Shown: positions 20,949 to 30,609, counted from the first letter of the stretch. The stretch: 64,000 bases of DNA from Candidatus Kosakonia sp. 282A-S69 (GCF_029433855.1 NZ_JAROAU010000003.1:563151-627150); one strand, 5' to 3'. A program made the numbers and translations. Notes: generated from the sequence alone by a model not told the origin.

Positions 20949-21127
20949 ACGTCTCTCCTTTGTAATGAGGTTGTGAAAGTAAACATAGACTGAAGGGCGA
21001 GCGTGGTACAGCGTAAAAGAGGGTAAACCTCTTGATGGCTGATTGGCACGGTGGCATATAGGGGCTACGCTTAAACAGATTGTGTAAATTATCAATCACC
21101 TGGAATTTATCTTGCACAGGAGGCTAT

Positions 21128-21286
21128 ATGGGCTTTTGGCGTATTGTCATTACGATTCTTCTTCCGCCGCTGGGCGTGCTGCTCGGGAAAGGCTTAGGCC
21201 TGGCGTTTCTTCTTAACATTCTGCTCACGCTGCTGGGTTACATCCCGGGCCTGATCCACGCCTTCTGGGTGCAATCCCGCGACTGA
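21128..21286 (+). CDS. yqaE: YqaE/Pmp3-family membrane peptide
   Basis: 52 aa. Two hydrophobic helices with the family signature LLPPLGVLLGKG and LLTLLGYIPGLIHAFWV. UPF0057/Pmp3 peptides sit in the inner membrane and are linked to salt or membrane-potential stress. The site ACAGGAGG is seven bases upstream. In E. coli yqaE lies near ygaV, so position agrees. Confidence 0.93.
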   Translation: MGFWRIVITILLPPLGVLLGKGLGLAFLLNILLTLLGYIPGLIHAFWVQSRD

Positions 21287-21292
21287 TTCATC

Positions 21293-21312
21293 CGGGGCGG
21301 TTTTCCGCCCCG
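21293..21312 (+). terminator. possible yqaE terminator
   Basis: CGGGGCGG and CCGCCCCG form a perfect 8-bp stem with a TTTT loop six bases after yqaE. A T run appears only 18 bases further on, so efficiency is uncertain. Confidence 0.5.
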
Positions 21313-21346
21313 AGCCGATCGAGTGCACATTTTTTCTCCAAAACAT

Positions 21347-21373
21347 TAAAGAGAGCGTTGGTTGCGTCGATAA
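21347..21373 (+). promoter_or_regulatory. sigma28-type (FliA) promoter
   Basis: TAAAGAGA, an 11-base spacer and GTCGATAA match the flagellar sigma28 consensus (TAAAGTTT-N11-GCCGATAA) at 5/8 and 7/8 positions with exact spacing. It lies 33 bases before the ATG at 21407, leaving a short leader with an AAGGAAG ribosome site. Confidence 0.65.
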
Positions 21374-21406
21374 ATATCACGTCAGCAATCACTTTAAGGA
21401 AGCGAA

Positions 21407-22285
21407 ATGAGCATTCAGGAAGTTGGTGTCTCTGTGGCATCACAGTCGCAATACGAGTTACGTCTGTTAAAAACCCCCAACCCTGGCGGAAAAGAGAGCG
21501 TTACCGAGAGTTCGATTTCCGTTTCTCTCTCAGAGGAAGCGCTGGCGCGCGTTGCACAGAGCAAGCCACAGCCAACCAAAGAGGAGAGCGAAAAAGTTGC
21601 CCGCGAAATGGCGGCACTGCGCAACTCCAATATGGCCTCTCACGCAACCGGCCCGCGCCTTGACAGCGCCTTCTATGGCGATCCGGCGACCGCAAACGAC
21701 GCCGTAAGCTTTATCGACTTTTTCTATCACTCCAACATTAGCGCCGATGATATGGCCACGGCACTGCACCAGGCGTTGACCTCGCCGCAAGGCAGCGGTA
21801 ATGAGACCACTCTCGGGATGGACGTGGCGATGACTCAGGCGAAACTCAATTATGTCGTGGATAAGTTCGTCTCTGCGGATTACCAGCAGCAGGCGCGTGA
21901 GTTCGTCGCCGGGTTTGTGGCAAAAAAGGGCGAGCAGGCGGATCAGATTCAACGCGAAGTGCTGACCCAGTCGGTGGCGCTGGCGCAAAGCCTCGGCGAC
22001 ACGGGGTATGCGAAACAGAACCAGCAGGCGATCGAGCAGCTTGATGCCGGCACCCATTCGTCACAAATCGCACGCAAAGAGATGCTGGCGAGCACCGCCA
22101 ATAGCAGCGACAGTAACAGCTGGTTCGCGCAGATGAACCAGCAGATAGAAAAAGGCGGTTCGCTGCCGTTTATGACCGCGCTGGAGAAGGACCATCTTAA
22201 CGCGTTACAGCAGCAGTGGACGCAGTTCACCACCCTGCTGAAAGCGGCAGAGCAACCTGCGGGTGACGAAACCCCGCGCGCTTAA
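21407..22285 (+). CDS. unknown protein with a flagellar-type promoter
   Basis: 292 aa, no signal peptide, no membrane segment. The first 60 residues are polar and probably disordered, with SISVSLSEEALARVAQ, a Ser/Glu pattern common in the N-termini of flagellum-related and other exported proteins. The rest is mostly predicted helix: a Phe/Tyr-rich patch (SFIDFFYHSNIS, about 101-112), then long amphipathic helices up to about 200 and again 225-280. I do not recognise the family. The sigma28-type promoter at 21347 is the main clue and ties it to motility. It ends tail-to-tail with the SDR gene, overlapping four bases. Confidence 0.85.
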   Translation: MSIQEVGVSVASQSQYELRLLKTPNPGGKESVTESSISVSLSEEALARVAQSKPQPTKEESEKVAREMAALRNSNMASHATGPRLDSAFYGDPATANDAVSFIDFFYHSNISADDMATALHQALTSPQGSGNETTLGMDVAMTQAKLNYVVDKFVSADYQQQAREFVAGFVAKKGEQADQIQREVLTQSVALAQSLGDTGYAKQNQQAIEQLDAGTHSSQIARKEMLASTANSSDSNSWFAQMNQQIEKGGSLPFMTALEKDHLNALQQQWTQFTTLLKAAEQPAGDETPRA

Positions 22286-22884
22286 TACCCGACGGTAAAC
22301 GTGCGGCCTGTCTGCACGCCGTGAACACTGCGTCGATAGGCCAGTGCAGCGCGTGCGGCAGGCACACTTTCAAACCCCGGGAAGAACGCGCCATATTTCT
22401 CAACGGATTCGCGGAGCACCGTTGGGCTGACGACATTGATGCGTAAGCCGCGCGGTAACTCGCACGCCGCCGCACGCACAAACCCCTCCAGTGCGGCATT
22501 GACCGCGGTGGCGTTCACTCCCTGCGCAATGGGTTCGCTGCTGATAATGCCGCTGGTCAACGTGATCGACCCGCCATCATTGAGATAATGTTGGCCCATC
22601 AGTGCCAGCCGCACCTGACCCAGCAGTTTGTCGTAAAGGCCGAAAGCAAAATCCTCTGCGCGCATCGCCGTCAGCGGGCCAAAAAAGAGTGAGCCCGTGG
22701 TGGCAACAATCGCGTCGACGCGTCCGGTCTGCGCAAACAGCGCCTCGACACTCTCATCACGCGTTAAATCGACCTGTAACTCGCCGTGGGTGAGTCCGAC
22801 GCTTATCACTTCGTTATCTTTACTCAGTTCTGCCACGACTGCCCGGCCAAGGGTGCCGGTAGCACCTGTCACGATAATCTTCAT
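22282..22884 (-). CDS. SDR-like protein without YxxxK
   Basis: 200 aa short-chain dehydrogenase/reductase fold. The nucleotide site GATGTLG is at residues 7-13 and the strand end VDAIVATTG fits the NNAG position. The classical catalytic Tyr-xxx-Lys is absent: GVNATAVNAALEGF stands where YxxSKAAL is expected, though a Ser in LTSGIIS remains. It may use another mechanism or only bind NAD(P). It diverges from a LysR regulator, which probably controls it. Confidence 0.85.
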   Translation of the reverse strand: MKIIVTGATGTLGRAVVAELSKDNEVISVGLTHGELQVDLTRDESVEALFAQTGRVDAIVATTGSLFFGPLTAMRAEDFAFGLYDKLLGQVRLALMGQHYLNDGGSITLTSGIISSEPIAQGVNATAVNAALEGFVRAAACELPRGLRINVVSPTVLRESVEKYGAFFPGFESVPAARAALAYRRSVHGVQTGRTFTVGY

Positions 22885-22984
22885 TTCACCTCTCCTTCAG
22901 TGTGCGGAGTGGTCATTTTTTCGCTAATCATTGATAAGATAAATGCTCTTAATGTTTATTCATTCCTAACTAATGGTTTGTACT

Positions 22985-23881
22985 ATGGATAAGCTGCGCA
23001 GTATGGCGGTGTTTGTCGCCGTGGCAGAGGCGGGGTCGTTTACTCAGGCCGCCGTCAGGCTGGAGATCTCGGCGGTGATGGTCGGGAAATACATTACTCA
23101 ACTTGAAAACAGCCTGGCGACGCGCCTGCTGGCGCGTAATACCCGACGTCAGAGCCTGACGGACGCCGGCCGCGTCTTCTATGAGGAGGCGCGGCGGGTG
23201 CTGGAGCAGGTGCATATCGCCGAAACCTCGGTAGAGCGGCTGCGCGCAGCCCCTGCCGGTACGCTGCGCGTCACTGCCTCAACCACCTTTGGCGGCTGCG
23301 TCATCGCGCCGATCACCGCGACTTTCCTCACGGCATGGCCGCAGGTGCGCGTCGAGCTGGATCTCAGTAATCGCAGCGTCGATCTGCTGGAGGAGGGGTA
23401 CGATCTGGCGATCCGCATCGGCGCGGTGAACAGTGAGGATGTGGTAGTCAAGCCGCTCTGCCTCTACCGGATGGTGATTTGCGCCGCGCCTGCTTATCTG
23501 GCGCGTTATGGCGAGCCGGCCTCACCCGAGGCGCTGCGCGATCACCGCTGTCTGTCGAACGGCGTATGGAACCGGCGCAATGAGTGGAAATTACCGGGTG
23601 AAGCGGGGGGGACGAGCTGGCAGCGTGATCCGGTGCTGCGCTGTAATGACGGGCAGGGGTTGCGGATGGCGGCAATTGCCGGGGCGGGGCTGCTGTTGCA
23701 GCCTGAAATCCTGGTGCGCGAGGAGCTGGCAAACGGCACGCTGGTGCGCATCATGCAGCCCTTCACGCCCAGGCCGCGGCCGGTGAACCTGGTCTATCGC
23801 CAGGACAGCCGACCGCTGCCGAAATTGACGCGGTACATTGAGCACTTACACCACGAGATAACAGCGTGGGTGGCAGCGTAA
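22985..23881 (+). CDS. LysR-family transcriptional regulator
   Basis: 298 aa from ATG at 22985 (MDKLRSMAVF, the usual LTTR start); a start four codons earlier is possible. The winged helix-turn-helix is at about 1-60 (FTQAAVRLEISAVMVGKYI) and the effector-binding domain at about 87-295. Its subfamily (AAPAGTLRVTA, LSNRSVDLLEEGYDLAIRIG) is that of regulators of nearby dehydrogenases or oxidoreductases. Divergence from the SDR-like gene across 100 bp suggests that gene is its target. Confidence 0.92.
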   Translation: MDKLRSMAVFVAVAEAGSFTQAAVRLEISAVMVGKYITQLENSLATRLLARNTRRQSLTDAGRVFYEEARRVLEQVHIAETSVERLRAAPAGTLRVTASTTFGGCVIAPITATFLTAWPQVRVELDLSNRSVDLLEEGYDLAIRIGAVNSEDVVVKPLCLYRMVICAAPAYLARYGEPASPEALRDHRCLSNGVWNRRNEWKLPGEAGGTSWQRDPVLRCNDGQGLRMAAIAGAGLLLQPEILVREELANGTLVRIMQPFTPRPRPVNLVYRQDSRPLPKLTRYIEHLHHEITAWVAA

Positions 23882-23913
23882 CCGGCGCGACACTTTTAAC
23901 GCGCGGCTGGCTG

Positions 23914-25578
23914 TCAGAAGGTTTCCCAGTTGCTGTCGCTGCTGCCCGTGCTGGCGGTGGCCACAGGGCGCAGCGGTGCGGCGCTCGGTTTACCCGGTCT
24001 GGCGTTCAACAGCGCGCTGTGACCGTTGACGCGAAACACGGCAACGGCCTGACGCAGCTGCTCGGCCTGCTCTTCAAGCGCAGCGGACGCGGCGGCGGAC
24101 TCCTGCACCAGCGAGGCGTTCTGCTGCGTCACACTATCCATCTGCGATACGGCCAGGCTCACCTGCTCAATGCCTTTGCTCTGCTCATCGGATGCCGAGG
24201 CGATCTCGCCCATAATATCCGTCACGCGAGTCACCGCATTGACGATCTCTTTCATGGTATCGCCCGCTTCCGCAACCAGCGTGGTGCCGGAGTTGACGCG
24301 GTTGACGGAGTTTTCAATTAACGTTTTGATCTCTTTTGCCGCCTGCGCGCTGCGGCTTGCCAGCGTGCGTACTTCACCTGCCACCACGGCGAAGCCACGA
24401 CCCTGTTCGCCCGCGCGCGCAGCTTCCACGGCGGCGTTAAGCGCCAGGATATTGGTCTGGAAGGCAATACCGTCAATTACACTGGTAATATGGGCAATCT
24501 GCTGGGAACTGTCGGAGATCTCGCTCATCGTGCGTACCACGTTGCTCACCACCTGACCGCCGCGCGCAGCGGTGTCAGAAGCGGTTTTCGCCAGCTGCGA
24601 CGCCTGACGAGCGTTATCGGTGTTCTGTTTCACCGTTGCAGTCAACTGCTCCATGCTGGCGGCGGTCTCTTCCAGCGACGCGGCCTGCTGCTCGGTACGT
24701 GAAGAGAGATCGTTATTGCCGGTCGAGATTTCGCTGGCACCGGTATAGATCGAGTCTGAACTGCTGCGCACCGCGCTAACGGTTTTCACCAGCGAAGATT
24801 GCATCTCATGCAGACCGGCTGCCAGCTGGCTCATCTCGTTACGCCCCTGTGCCGCAATCGGCTGCGTCAAATCGCCGCCGGCAATGGCGCGGATATGGTT
24901 CATGATGCTGTGCAGTGGGCGCAGCAGCAGGTGCTGCAGGCCGAGCCAGATCATCACCATCACCGCAATCACCACCAGCAGAATTACCCCCAGCGTCCAC
25001 TGCATACTGGTAAAGCTATGCTGGTTCTGCTGTGCGGCGGCCTGCAGGAAGGTGTTGTTTTCGGTGCGCCATTTGGCGTAGCTGGCATCCATCTCATCCT
25101 GCGCTTGCTGCGCATCCAGGTTGCCATAGGCTTCATAGTTGTTAGCGCGCAGGAAGGCGATCGACTGCTGCAACACATCGTGCATTTTAGTGATCTTCTG
25201 CGCGACGTCGTCCGCCAGTGCGCTCTCCTGCCCGGCGACGCGCGGCGTGCTTTTATAGTTACTGAAATAGGCTTCAGATTTCTGCAGGGAATCGGTTGCG
25301 GTGTTGAGCAGCTTTTCGATGCTGGCAAGGGAGGCCGGATCGCGCTGGTTTTTCAGGAAGCGGATCGCCACGCGGGTGACGGTGACGCGGGTTTTGATCA
25401 GCGTATTCACGCTGTCGCCAAGGTTTTCTTGCTGCGCATTCAGAACGCCGGTGTTCTGGAAATTTACCCGGTCGTTATTGACCGCCGAGTAAAAAAGACC
25501 CCCGGTGACCAGTTGAAGAAGGCAAAATATCGAAAGCGCGATAATGATGCCGGTAATAACACGTATGTTTTTGAGCAT
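23914..25578 (-). CDS. Tar/Tsr-class methyl-accepting chemotaxis protein
   Basis: 554 aa from the second of two close ATGs (MLKNIRV, with better ribosome-site spacing). One membrane helix (about 6-30), a periplasmic four-helix sensor domain (about 31-190), a second helix (about 190-212), HAMP, and a signalling domain with the hairpin tip [20 protein letters not shown]. It ends in NWETF, the CheR/CheB docking pentapeptide. Arg64, Arg69 and Arg73, the amino-acid ligand arginines of Tar and Tsr, are kept, while the Asn68 of Tsr is Thr, so an amino acid ligand is likely but not serine for certain. A sigma28-type promoter precedes it. Confidence 0.95.
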   Translation of the reverse strand: MLKNIRVITGIIIALSIFCLLQLVTGGLFYSAVNNDRVNFQNTGVLNAQQENLGDSVNTLIKTRVTVTRVAIRFLKNQRDPASLASIEKLLNTATDSLQKSEAYFSNYKSTPRVAGQESALADDVAQKITKMHDVLQQSIAFLRANNYEAYGNLDAQQAQDEMDASYAKWRTENNTFLQAAAQQNQHSFTSMQWTLGVILLVVIAVMVMIWLGLQHLLLRPLHSIMNHIRAIAGGDLTQPIAAQGRNEMSQLAAGLHEMQSSLVKTVSAVRSSSDSIYTGASEISTGNNDLSSRTEQQAASLEETAASMEQLTATVKQNTDNARQASQLAKTASDTAARGGQVVSNVVRTMSEISDSSQQIAHITSVIDGIAFQTNILALNAAVEAARAGEQGRGFAVVAGEVRTLASRSAQAAKEIKTLIENSVNRVNSGTTLVAEAGDTMKEIVNAVTRVTDIMGEIASASDEQSKGIEQVSLAVSQMDSVTQQNASLVQESAAASAALEEQAEQLRQAVAVFRVNGHSALLNARPGKPSAAPLRPVATASTGSSDSNWETF

Positions 25579-25615
25579 GGTCATAGTCCGTAAAAGAGTC
25601 GGGATTGCTCAACTA

Positions 25616-25642
25616 CTATCGACCTGGCCCCTGTTAACTTTA
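25616..25642 (-). promoter_or_regulatory. sigma28-type promoter of chemoreceptor gene
   Basis: Minus strand TAAAGTTA (25635-25642), 11-base spacer, GTCGATAG (25616-25623). This fits the FliA consensus at 7/8 and 6/8 positions, 38 bases before the start codon. Confidence 0.75.
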
Positions 25643-25691
25643 CGATCGCTTATCAAACACCTCACCCCGGCGCAGTGAAGTGTCTTATGCG

Positions 25692-27116
25692 TCACAGTTT
25701 GCTCTTCTTTTTCCGCTGTTTCACCGCCAGATCGATGCGCGGAGCCAGCAGTTCGGCCACCGCTGCAAACACCGGCACCACCACCGAGTTGCCGAACTGG
25801 CGATACGCCTGGGTATCAGAAACCGGGATGCGGAACGGCTTTTCGCCCACCTTCTCAAAGCCCATCAGGCGGGCACATTCGCGCGGCGTCAGGCGACGCG
25901 GACGACGCGCCTGGTTCTCCGCGTGGGTAAAGTCTGCCTCGCCCAGCGCTCTATCCCAGCCGCGATCGATAAGAATTTCAGAACCATCTTTGTGATAGCG
26001 CGCCGAGAGGGTGCGCGCCACGCTGTCGGCGTTTGTGGGATCGACCAGCCCGAAGCCGAAGCCGTTACCTTTGGCTGCGTGCTTTTTGGCATAGCGATAG
26101 AGGTAATCCCACAGTTTGGGCGAGAGCACATACTTACTGTCGACGACAGGCTCCAGGAGTTCACCAAAGGTCGGGCGCTGCTGCGGATAGAGGCGGTCGA
26201 TATCGCGCAGCGTAAAGCCGTTGGCGAGATTGAGGTCGCGGCGAAAACCGACCAGCACAATGCGCTCACGGTGCTGCGGCAGAAAGTGTTTGCCGTCGAT
26301 AATCTTCGGATCGTTTTTGCCCGAGGCCTCTGCGTCAGCGACGTCGTAGCCCAGCTCATCCAGCGTATTCATGATCACGCTGAAGGTCTTGCCTTTATCG
26401 TGGCTCTTGAGGTTTTTGACGTTTTCCAGCACGAAAATGGCCGGGCGGCGGGCTTTGATAATCCGCGCAACGTCGAAAAAGAGTGTCCCCTGCGCTTCGC
26501 ACTCAAAGCCGTGCGCCCGCCCGAGGGCATTCTTCTTACTGACGCCTGCAAGGCTAAAGGGCTGGCAGGGGAAACCGGCTAACAAGACGTCATGTTCAGG
26601 AATATGTTGCGCGATATGGGCGTAGGCCTGCGCTTCAGAGATGGCGGGGTTGCCGCTCAGCGTCACTTCACGGATATCCTGATTAAAGGTGTGCGTGGCG
26701 CTGTCGTTATACCAGTTGGCTTTATAGGTGCGCACCGCGTTATTGTTCCACTCGCTGGTAAAGACGCACTGCCCGCCAATCGCTTCAAACCCGCTGCGGA
26801 TGCCACCAATACCGGCAAAGAGATCGATAAAGCGAAAACGGTAATCGGGATGGTGCGCGGGCGGGGAGGGCAGCAGCCCGCGCAGCAGGGTTTCTTCGGC
26901 AGCGGTGAGGGTTTTCGCCGCGCTTTTGCCGTTAACCCAGCGGTTGAGCGCTTCGCGGCTCCACTCAGATTTGCCCGCTTTCTTTAACTGCTCTGCCACA
27001 TACTTTTGACCATAGATGTCGAGTACCTGGTTGAGTAGCGCACGATCCCGTGCCTGTTGCTGCAAAGCTTCTGCCTGCGCCAGCTCTTCCTGCGCGAGTG
27101 AATCAAATTCCGCCAT
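25692..27116 (-). CDS. dcm: DNA cytosine-5 methyltransferase Dcm
   Basis: 474 aa from ATG at 27116, with AAGGAG eight bases upstream. Collinear with E. coli Dcm, which methylates the inner C of CCWGG. Motif [13 protein letters not shown], motif [10 protein letters not shown] with the catalytic Cys, motif VI ENVKNLK, motif [15 protein letters not shown] and motif [11 protein letters not shown] are all present. The N-terminal about 90 residues diverge most. In E. coli dcm overlaps vsr, the T:G mismatch endonuclease; here only 107 bp separate dcm from the chemoreceptor gene and no vsr is present. Confidence 0.95.
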   Translation of the reverse strand: MAEFDSLAQEELAQAEALQQQARDRALLNQVLDIYGQKYVAEQLKKAGKSEWSREALNRWVNGKSAAKTLTAAEETLLRGLLPSPPAHHPDYRFRFIDLFAGIGGIRSGFEAIGGQCVFTSEWNNNAVRTYKANWYNDSATHTFNQDIREVTLSGNPAISEAQAYAHIAQHIPEHDVLLAGFPCQPFSLAGVSKKNALGRAHGFECEAQGTLFFDVARIIKARRPAIFVLENVKNLKSHDKGKTFSVIMNTLDELGYDVADAEASGKNDPKIIDGKHFLPQHRERIVLVGFRRDLNLANGFTLRDIDRLYPQQRPTFGELLEPVVDSKYVLSPKLWDYLYRYAKKHAAKGNGFGFGLVDPTNADSVARTLSARYHKDGSEILIDRGWDRALGEADFTHAENQARRPRRLTPRECARLMGFEKVGEKPFRIPVSDTQAYRQFGNSVVVPVFAAVAELLAPRIDLAVKQRKKKSKL

Positions 27117-27182
27117 GGCGTCTCCTTGGGTGTAGGCCGGGAAATATATCACTCATTTGACCCGGAGGAGAAATGCCGCACA

Positions 27183-27707
27183 TCAGGATCGGTTCCACGG
27201 CATCTTCGCCAGCAGCAGCGCCATGCCGCACCAGCCGCTTAATCCCGCGAAGAGCAGGCCTGCGCCAACAAACCCGGCGAGCAGAAAGAGTGCCGGATTG
27301 AGCAGGTAGCCGAGCAGCACGCCAAGTAGCACCAGGCTGCCCGCGACGATCTGCACCTGCTGCATCAGCGGGCGCGGCTGAGCGCTATCCTGCACCGTTG
27401 GCAAACCCGCGCGCTTCCAGTTCGCCAGCCCCCCTTCAAGCAGCATCACCTGAGCAGGCGCGGCGGCCTGGATTAGTGCCTCAACATTTTTCTGGGTACG
27501 CATCCCGGACTGGCAGTGGAAAATCACCGTTTGCGCGGGTTTTTCACTGCTCAGTCTTTTACCGGCCAGCAGATCCTCCAGCGGCAGGGAGAGGGCATCG
27601 GGCAGATGTTCGCGGCGAAACTCATCTGGCTGGCGAATATCAATCAGCGGCACGCCCTGCTGCTGCTGTATACGCGCATCGCGCGGGGTGATGGTGCTGT
27701 AGTGCAT
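27183..27707 (-). CDS. ygaP: membrane-anchored rhodanese YgaP
   Basis: 174 aa. Rhodanese domain (about 1-110) with the active-site loop HCQSGMR, whose Cys carries the persulfide, then two membrane helices (about 118-137 and 140-160). It matches E. coli YgaP, an inner-membrane sulfurtransferase. It starts two bases after ygaV ends and is co-regulated with it. Confidence 0.95.
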   Translation of the reverse strand: MHYSTITPRDARIQQQQGVPLIDIRQPDEFRREHLPDALSLPLEDLLAGKRLSSEKPAQTVIFHCQSGMRTQKNVEALIQAAAPAQVMLLEGGLANWKRAGLPTVQDSAQPRPLMQQVQIVAGSLVLLGVLLGYLLNPALFLLAGFVGAGLLFAGLSGWCGMALLLAKMPWNRS

Positions 27708-27709
27708 AT

Positions 27710-28021
27710 TCAGACCTCCGGGCAGTAGATGCCCTTGAGTGTGTTAACGATATGGTTCACGGCGGGATCTTTGATGAAGTAGGTGATGCGTTGCGCCTGA
27801 CGCACGCTCTCAATCAGCCCCTCATCCTTCATGCGTGTCAGGTGCTGCGAAGTGGCCGACGGGCTAAGACCGGTCAACGCCGAGAGCTCGCCCGCATGGG
27901 TGCCGGGCACATCGCAGAGCATGCACAAAATCAGCAACCGTCGCGGGTGACTCATCGCTTTCAGCAGCGCAGCGGCCTGCTCTGCCTGGTTCTGTAACTG
28001 CGTAATATTCGAGGGTGACAT
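27710..28021 (-). CDS. ygaV: ArsR-family repressor YgaV
   Basis: 103 aa winged-helix regulator. The helix-turn-helix lies around LSPSATSQHLTRMKDEGLIE. Two cysteines, in ILCMLCDVPG, are the likely sulfide/redox sensors, with Cys99 near the end (IYCPEV). E. coli YgaV represses ygaVP and responds to sulfide and heme. The operator at 28025-28060 is three bases before its start codon. Confidence 0.94.
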   Translation of the reverse strand: MSPSNITQLQNQAEQAAALLKAMSHPRRLLILCMLCDVPGTHAGELSALTGLSPSATSQHLTRMKDEGLIESVRQAQRITYFIKDPAVNHIVNTLKGIYCPEV

Positions 28022-28024
28022 GAT

Positions 28025-28060
28025 ATTTTAGCTTTTTCTAAATTTAGGAAAATCTAAAAT
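28025..28060. promoter_or_regulatory. double YgaV operator
   Basis: Two adjacent TTTAG-N6-CTAAA inverted repeats (28027-28042 and 28043-28058) together make a near-perfect 36-bp palindrome. They abut the ygaV start, so occupancy would block transcription or initiation. The pattern resembles the operators of the related sulfide regulator BigR. Confidence 0.8.
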
Positions 28061-28162
28061 ACAAATGGGAAAGAAGCAAGCGCAACGTGCATCCGCTGCG
28101 CTCACAGAGTAAGCCGGTTCTGACGGAGTTGGCGCGGCACCACCGCGCCACGCCTGGGTAAG

Positions 28163-29170
28163 CTACGGATGACGCCAGCGCAGCGTGGCAGGAAGAATGC
28201 GCTGCGGCGTGGCCGGTTCGTTGCCGTCCACCAGCTGCGTGATGATATCGAAGCAGTCCTGCGCCAGGCGCGGGATATTCTGCTCGACGGTATCGATGGG
28301 AAGAGAGAGCGAATCATAGAGATAGTGATCGTCGAAGCTGGCGATATGGATATCGCTCTCCATCAGGTGATGCTGGCTCATATAGCGCAGCACCCCTTCG
28401 AGCAGGCCGCAGGCGGCGGTAAACAGCGCTTTTGGCGGGCGGCCGAGGCGCGCGCAGAGAGCGGCGAACATCTCATATCCGCTGCTCGGGTGATAGTTAC
28501 CGTGAATAATCCACTCCGGGCGCGGCGTGACGCCAGCGCGCTCAAGGCCCTGCATAAAGCCCGCCAGACGATCTTTAGTCGGCGATAAGCGCGGCTGGCC
28601 GCCAAGAAAATAGATCTCGTCCGGGTTGGCGCGCGCCAGGCGCTCAACCAGCTCGGCGGTGGGGGTCAGCGAATCAGTGATCACCAGCGGCAGTTGGGTG
28701 TCGCTGATATGGCGGTCAAACAGCACCACCGGCAGCTGTTCGCTCAGCTTTACGTAGTCGGCGTCGTTCAACATGCTGGAGGCGACAATCAGGCCATCAA
28801 CCTGGCGCGACACCAGGTTATTCACCACCACGGTCTCCTGGCTGGCGTTTTCATCCGTGCAGGAGATAAGCAGCTGAAGACCCGCTTCGCGACAGAGGTT
28901 TTCCAGCTCGTGAGAGAAAACGGCGAAACCATAGTTAATGATCTCCGGCACCACCAGCCCCAGCGTATGGCTGCGGTTTTCGCGCAGCAGGCGCGCGTAA
29001 ATACTGGGCTGATAGTGGTGCTGCTGGGCAATCGCCTGCACGCGCTCGCGCGTCTCCTGGGCGACGCGCAGCTCTTTGCCGCGGCCGTTAAGCACCAGGC
29101 TGGCGGTGGCTTTTGACACCCCCGCCAGCGCGGCAATATCACTGATGGTAACGCGTTTAGGTTTTCTCAC
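28163..29170 (-). CDS. scrR: sucrose operon repressor ScrR
   Basis: 335 aa from a GTG start ([20 protein letters not shown]), matching Klebsiella ScrR in length; an upstream start would add 15 residues. LacI-type helix-turn-helix at about 6-26 and a sugar-binding core from about 60. The family's inducers are fructose or fructose 1-phosphate. It follows scrB by 29 bases on the same strand. A GGCGCGG/CCGCGCC hairpin (28131-28149) lies just past its stop. Confidence 0.95.
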   Translation of the reverse strand: MRKPKRVTISDIAALAGVSKATASLVLNGRGKELRVAQETRERVQAIAQQHHYQPSIYARLLRENRSHTLGLVVPEIINYGFAVFSHELENLCREAGLQLLISCTDENASQETVVVNNLVSRQVDGLIVASSMLNDADYVKLSEQLPVVLFDRHISDTQLPLVITDSLTPTAELVERLARANPDEIYFLGGQPRLSPTKDRLAGFMQGLERAGVTPRPEWIIHGNYHPSSGYEMFAALCARLGRPPKALFTAACGLLEGVLRYMSQHHLMESDIHIASFDDHYLYDSLSLPIDTVEQNIPRLAQDCFDIITQLVDGNEPATPQRILPATLRWRHP

Positions 29171-29199
29171 GGTTTGGCATCGCTCAAAGAAACAAGCGC

Positions 29200-30609
29200 T
29201 TATTCTACCATGCAAGCACGTAACGACCAGTAGCGCGCCCGCACTTCTGCATCGCCCGTAAGCGTTAAGTGCGCAGGCTGCTGCGGGAAGTAGCGGCTGC
29301 TCATCACCCCTTCGCCGTCATTGATAAAGATCTCCACACTTGAGTGGTCACAGAGGATCTGCAACTTGCGCGCCGCGCCTTGCCAGTAGCGATAGTGCCA
29401 CTCGCCGCTCTCAAAGCTTCTGCGCGCGAGACGCAGTTCACTCTGCCTCCACTCAAGGATCAGTGTGTCAGCGAAGTTCAGCGTGATATCGCCTGCGCTC
29501 TCCACGATTAACTCCAGCGACGCGGCATCCAGCGCGGGCAGCGCATCGGCGTGGCCGTTGAAAATCTGCCCGGCGTCGCGCAGCGCCTGAAGCTCGACGA
29601 CCGGCTGTTGATAAAGCTTACCGTTGCGCGAGGTTAATTCGCGCAGGCAGGTCATCTGGTGGATCCAGCCATTGGCGACGGTAGGCTGGCGCATCTCTTC
29701 CCCATCCGGTACACCCATCCAGCCGACCAGTAGACGGCGGCCATCTTCGCTCTGCGTGGTTTGCGGAGCGTAGAACTCAAACCCGGCATCCAGCTCATGA
29801 AACTCGCCGTGGCGAAACTGCGCGTTAGCGTAATCCAGCTCGCCGCTGAGATAAGCGCTCGGATGGGTATTGAGCCAGCGCTTCTCATCGCGCGTAATCC
29901 CCTGCGGGCAGCAGATAAGATAGGTGCTGTCGCCGAGCGTGAAGAGATCCGGGCACTCCCACATATAGCCCGCATCGCCCAGGCCGTTGAGGCCGCTACC
30001 GGCAATCTCGCCAAGATTCTGCCAGTTCCACAGGTTTTCTGAGCGCAGCAGCAGCACTCTGCCTTGTAAGGTGAGATCCTGTGCGCCGAGCACCATGTAC
30101 CAGATGTCGCCGTGTCGCCACACTTTCGGGTCGCGTACGTGTCCGGTGTAGCCGTTTGGCAGCGGGATCGCCGGGCCGAGCTTGTCGAAACCGCCGGTGC
30201 GGTTCTGCACCGCCAGACACTGCCAGGCGGTGCGCGTGCCGTCGTCAAACTTAACGTTGCCGGTGTAGCAGAGCGTCAGTACGCCGTCGTTATCCACGGC
30301 GCTACCGGAGTAGCAGCCACTGCGGTCATACTCTTCGTCAGGCATCAGCGCGATAGGCTCATGCTGCCAGTGGAGTAAATCCGCTGAACTCCAGTGCCCC
30401 CAGCTCTTATGTTGGTGCTGGCAGCCCAGCGCATTCCATTGGTAAAACAGATGGTAACGCCCACCCATCTGGATAAACCCATTGGGATCGTTGAGCAGCC
30501 CGGTGACCGGCGCCAGGTGCCAGCTCGGGTAGAAGGCGTCGCTCAGCGCTTTCGGCTGGCCTTTCATCACCGCCTGTAAAATGGCGGGCAGCAGAGAATC
30601 AGATGCCAT
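29200..30609 (-). CDS. scrB: sucrose-6-phosphate hydrolase
   Basis: 469 aa, glycoside hydrolase family 32. The N-terminal five-bladed propeller carries WHLAP...NDPNG with the nucleophile Asp41, the RDPKV motif and the EC motif (WECPDLF) with the acid/base Glu. A beta-sandwich follows. It splits sucrose 6-phosphate, delivered by ScrA, into glucose 6-phosphate and fructose. Its ATG overlaps the scrA stop by one base (TAATG). Confidence 0.97.
   Translation of the reverse strand: MASDSLLPAILQAVMKGQPKALSDAFYPSWHLAPVTGLLNDPNGFIQMGGRYHLFYQWNALGCQHQHKSWGHWSSADLLHWQHEPIALMPDEEYDRSGCYSGSAVDNDGVLTLCYTGNVKFDDGTRTAWQCLAVQNRTGGFDKLGPAIPLPNGYTGHVRDPKVWRHGDIWYMVLGAQDLTLQGRVLLLRSENLWNWQNLGEIAGSGLNGLGDAGYMWECPDLFTLGDSTYLICCPQGITRDEKRWLNTHPSAYLSGELDYANAQFRHGEFHELDAGFEFYAPQTTQSEDGRRLLVGWMGVPDGEEMRQPTVANGWIHQMTCLRELTSRNGKLYQQPVVELQALRDAGQIFNGHADALPALDAASLELIVESAGDITLNFADTLILEWRQSELRLARRSFESGEWHYRYWQGAARKLQILCDHSSVEIFINDGEGVMSSRYFPQQPAHLTLTGDAEVRARYWSLRACMVE

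Noticed and set aside
24799-25593. 264-codon plus-strand ORF
   Set aside because: Antisense to the chemoreceptor gene; low-complexity His/Gln/Arg content typical of a shadow frame.
28131-28149. GGCGCGG/CCGCGCC hairpin past scrR as a terminator
   Set aside because: The stem is strong but no T run follows, so it is mentioned under scrR and not listed as a terminator.
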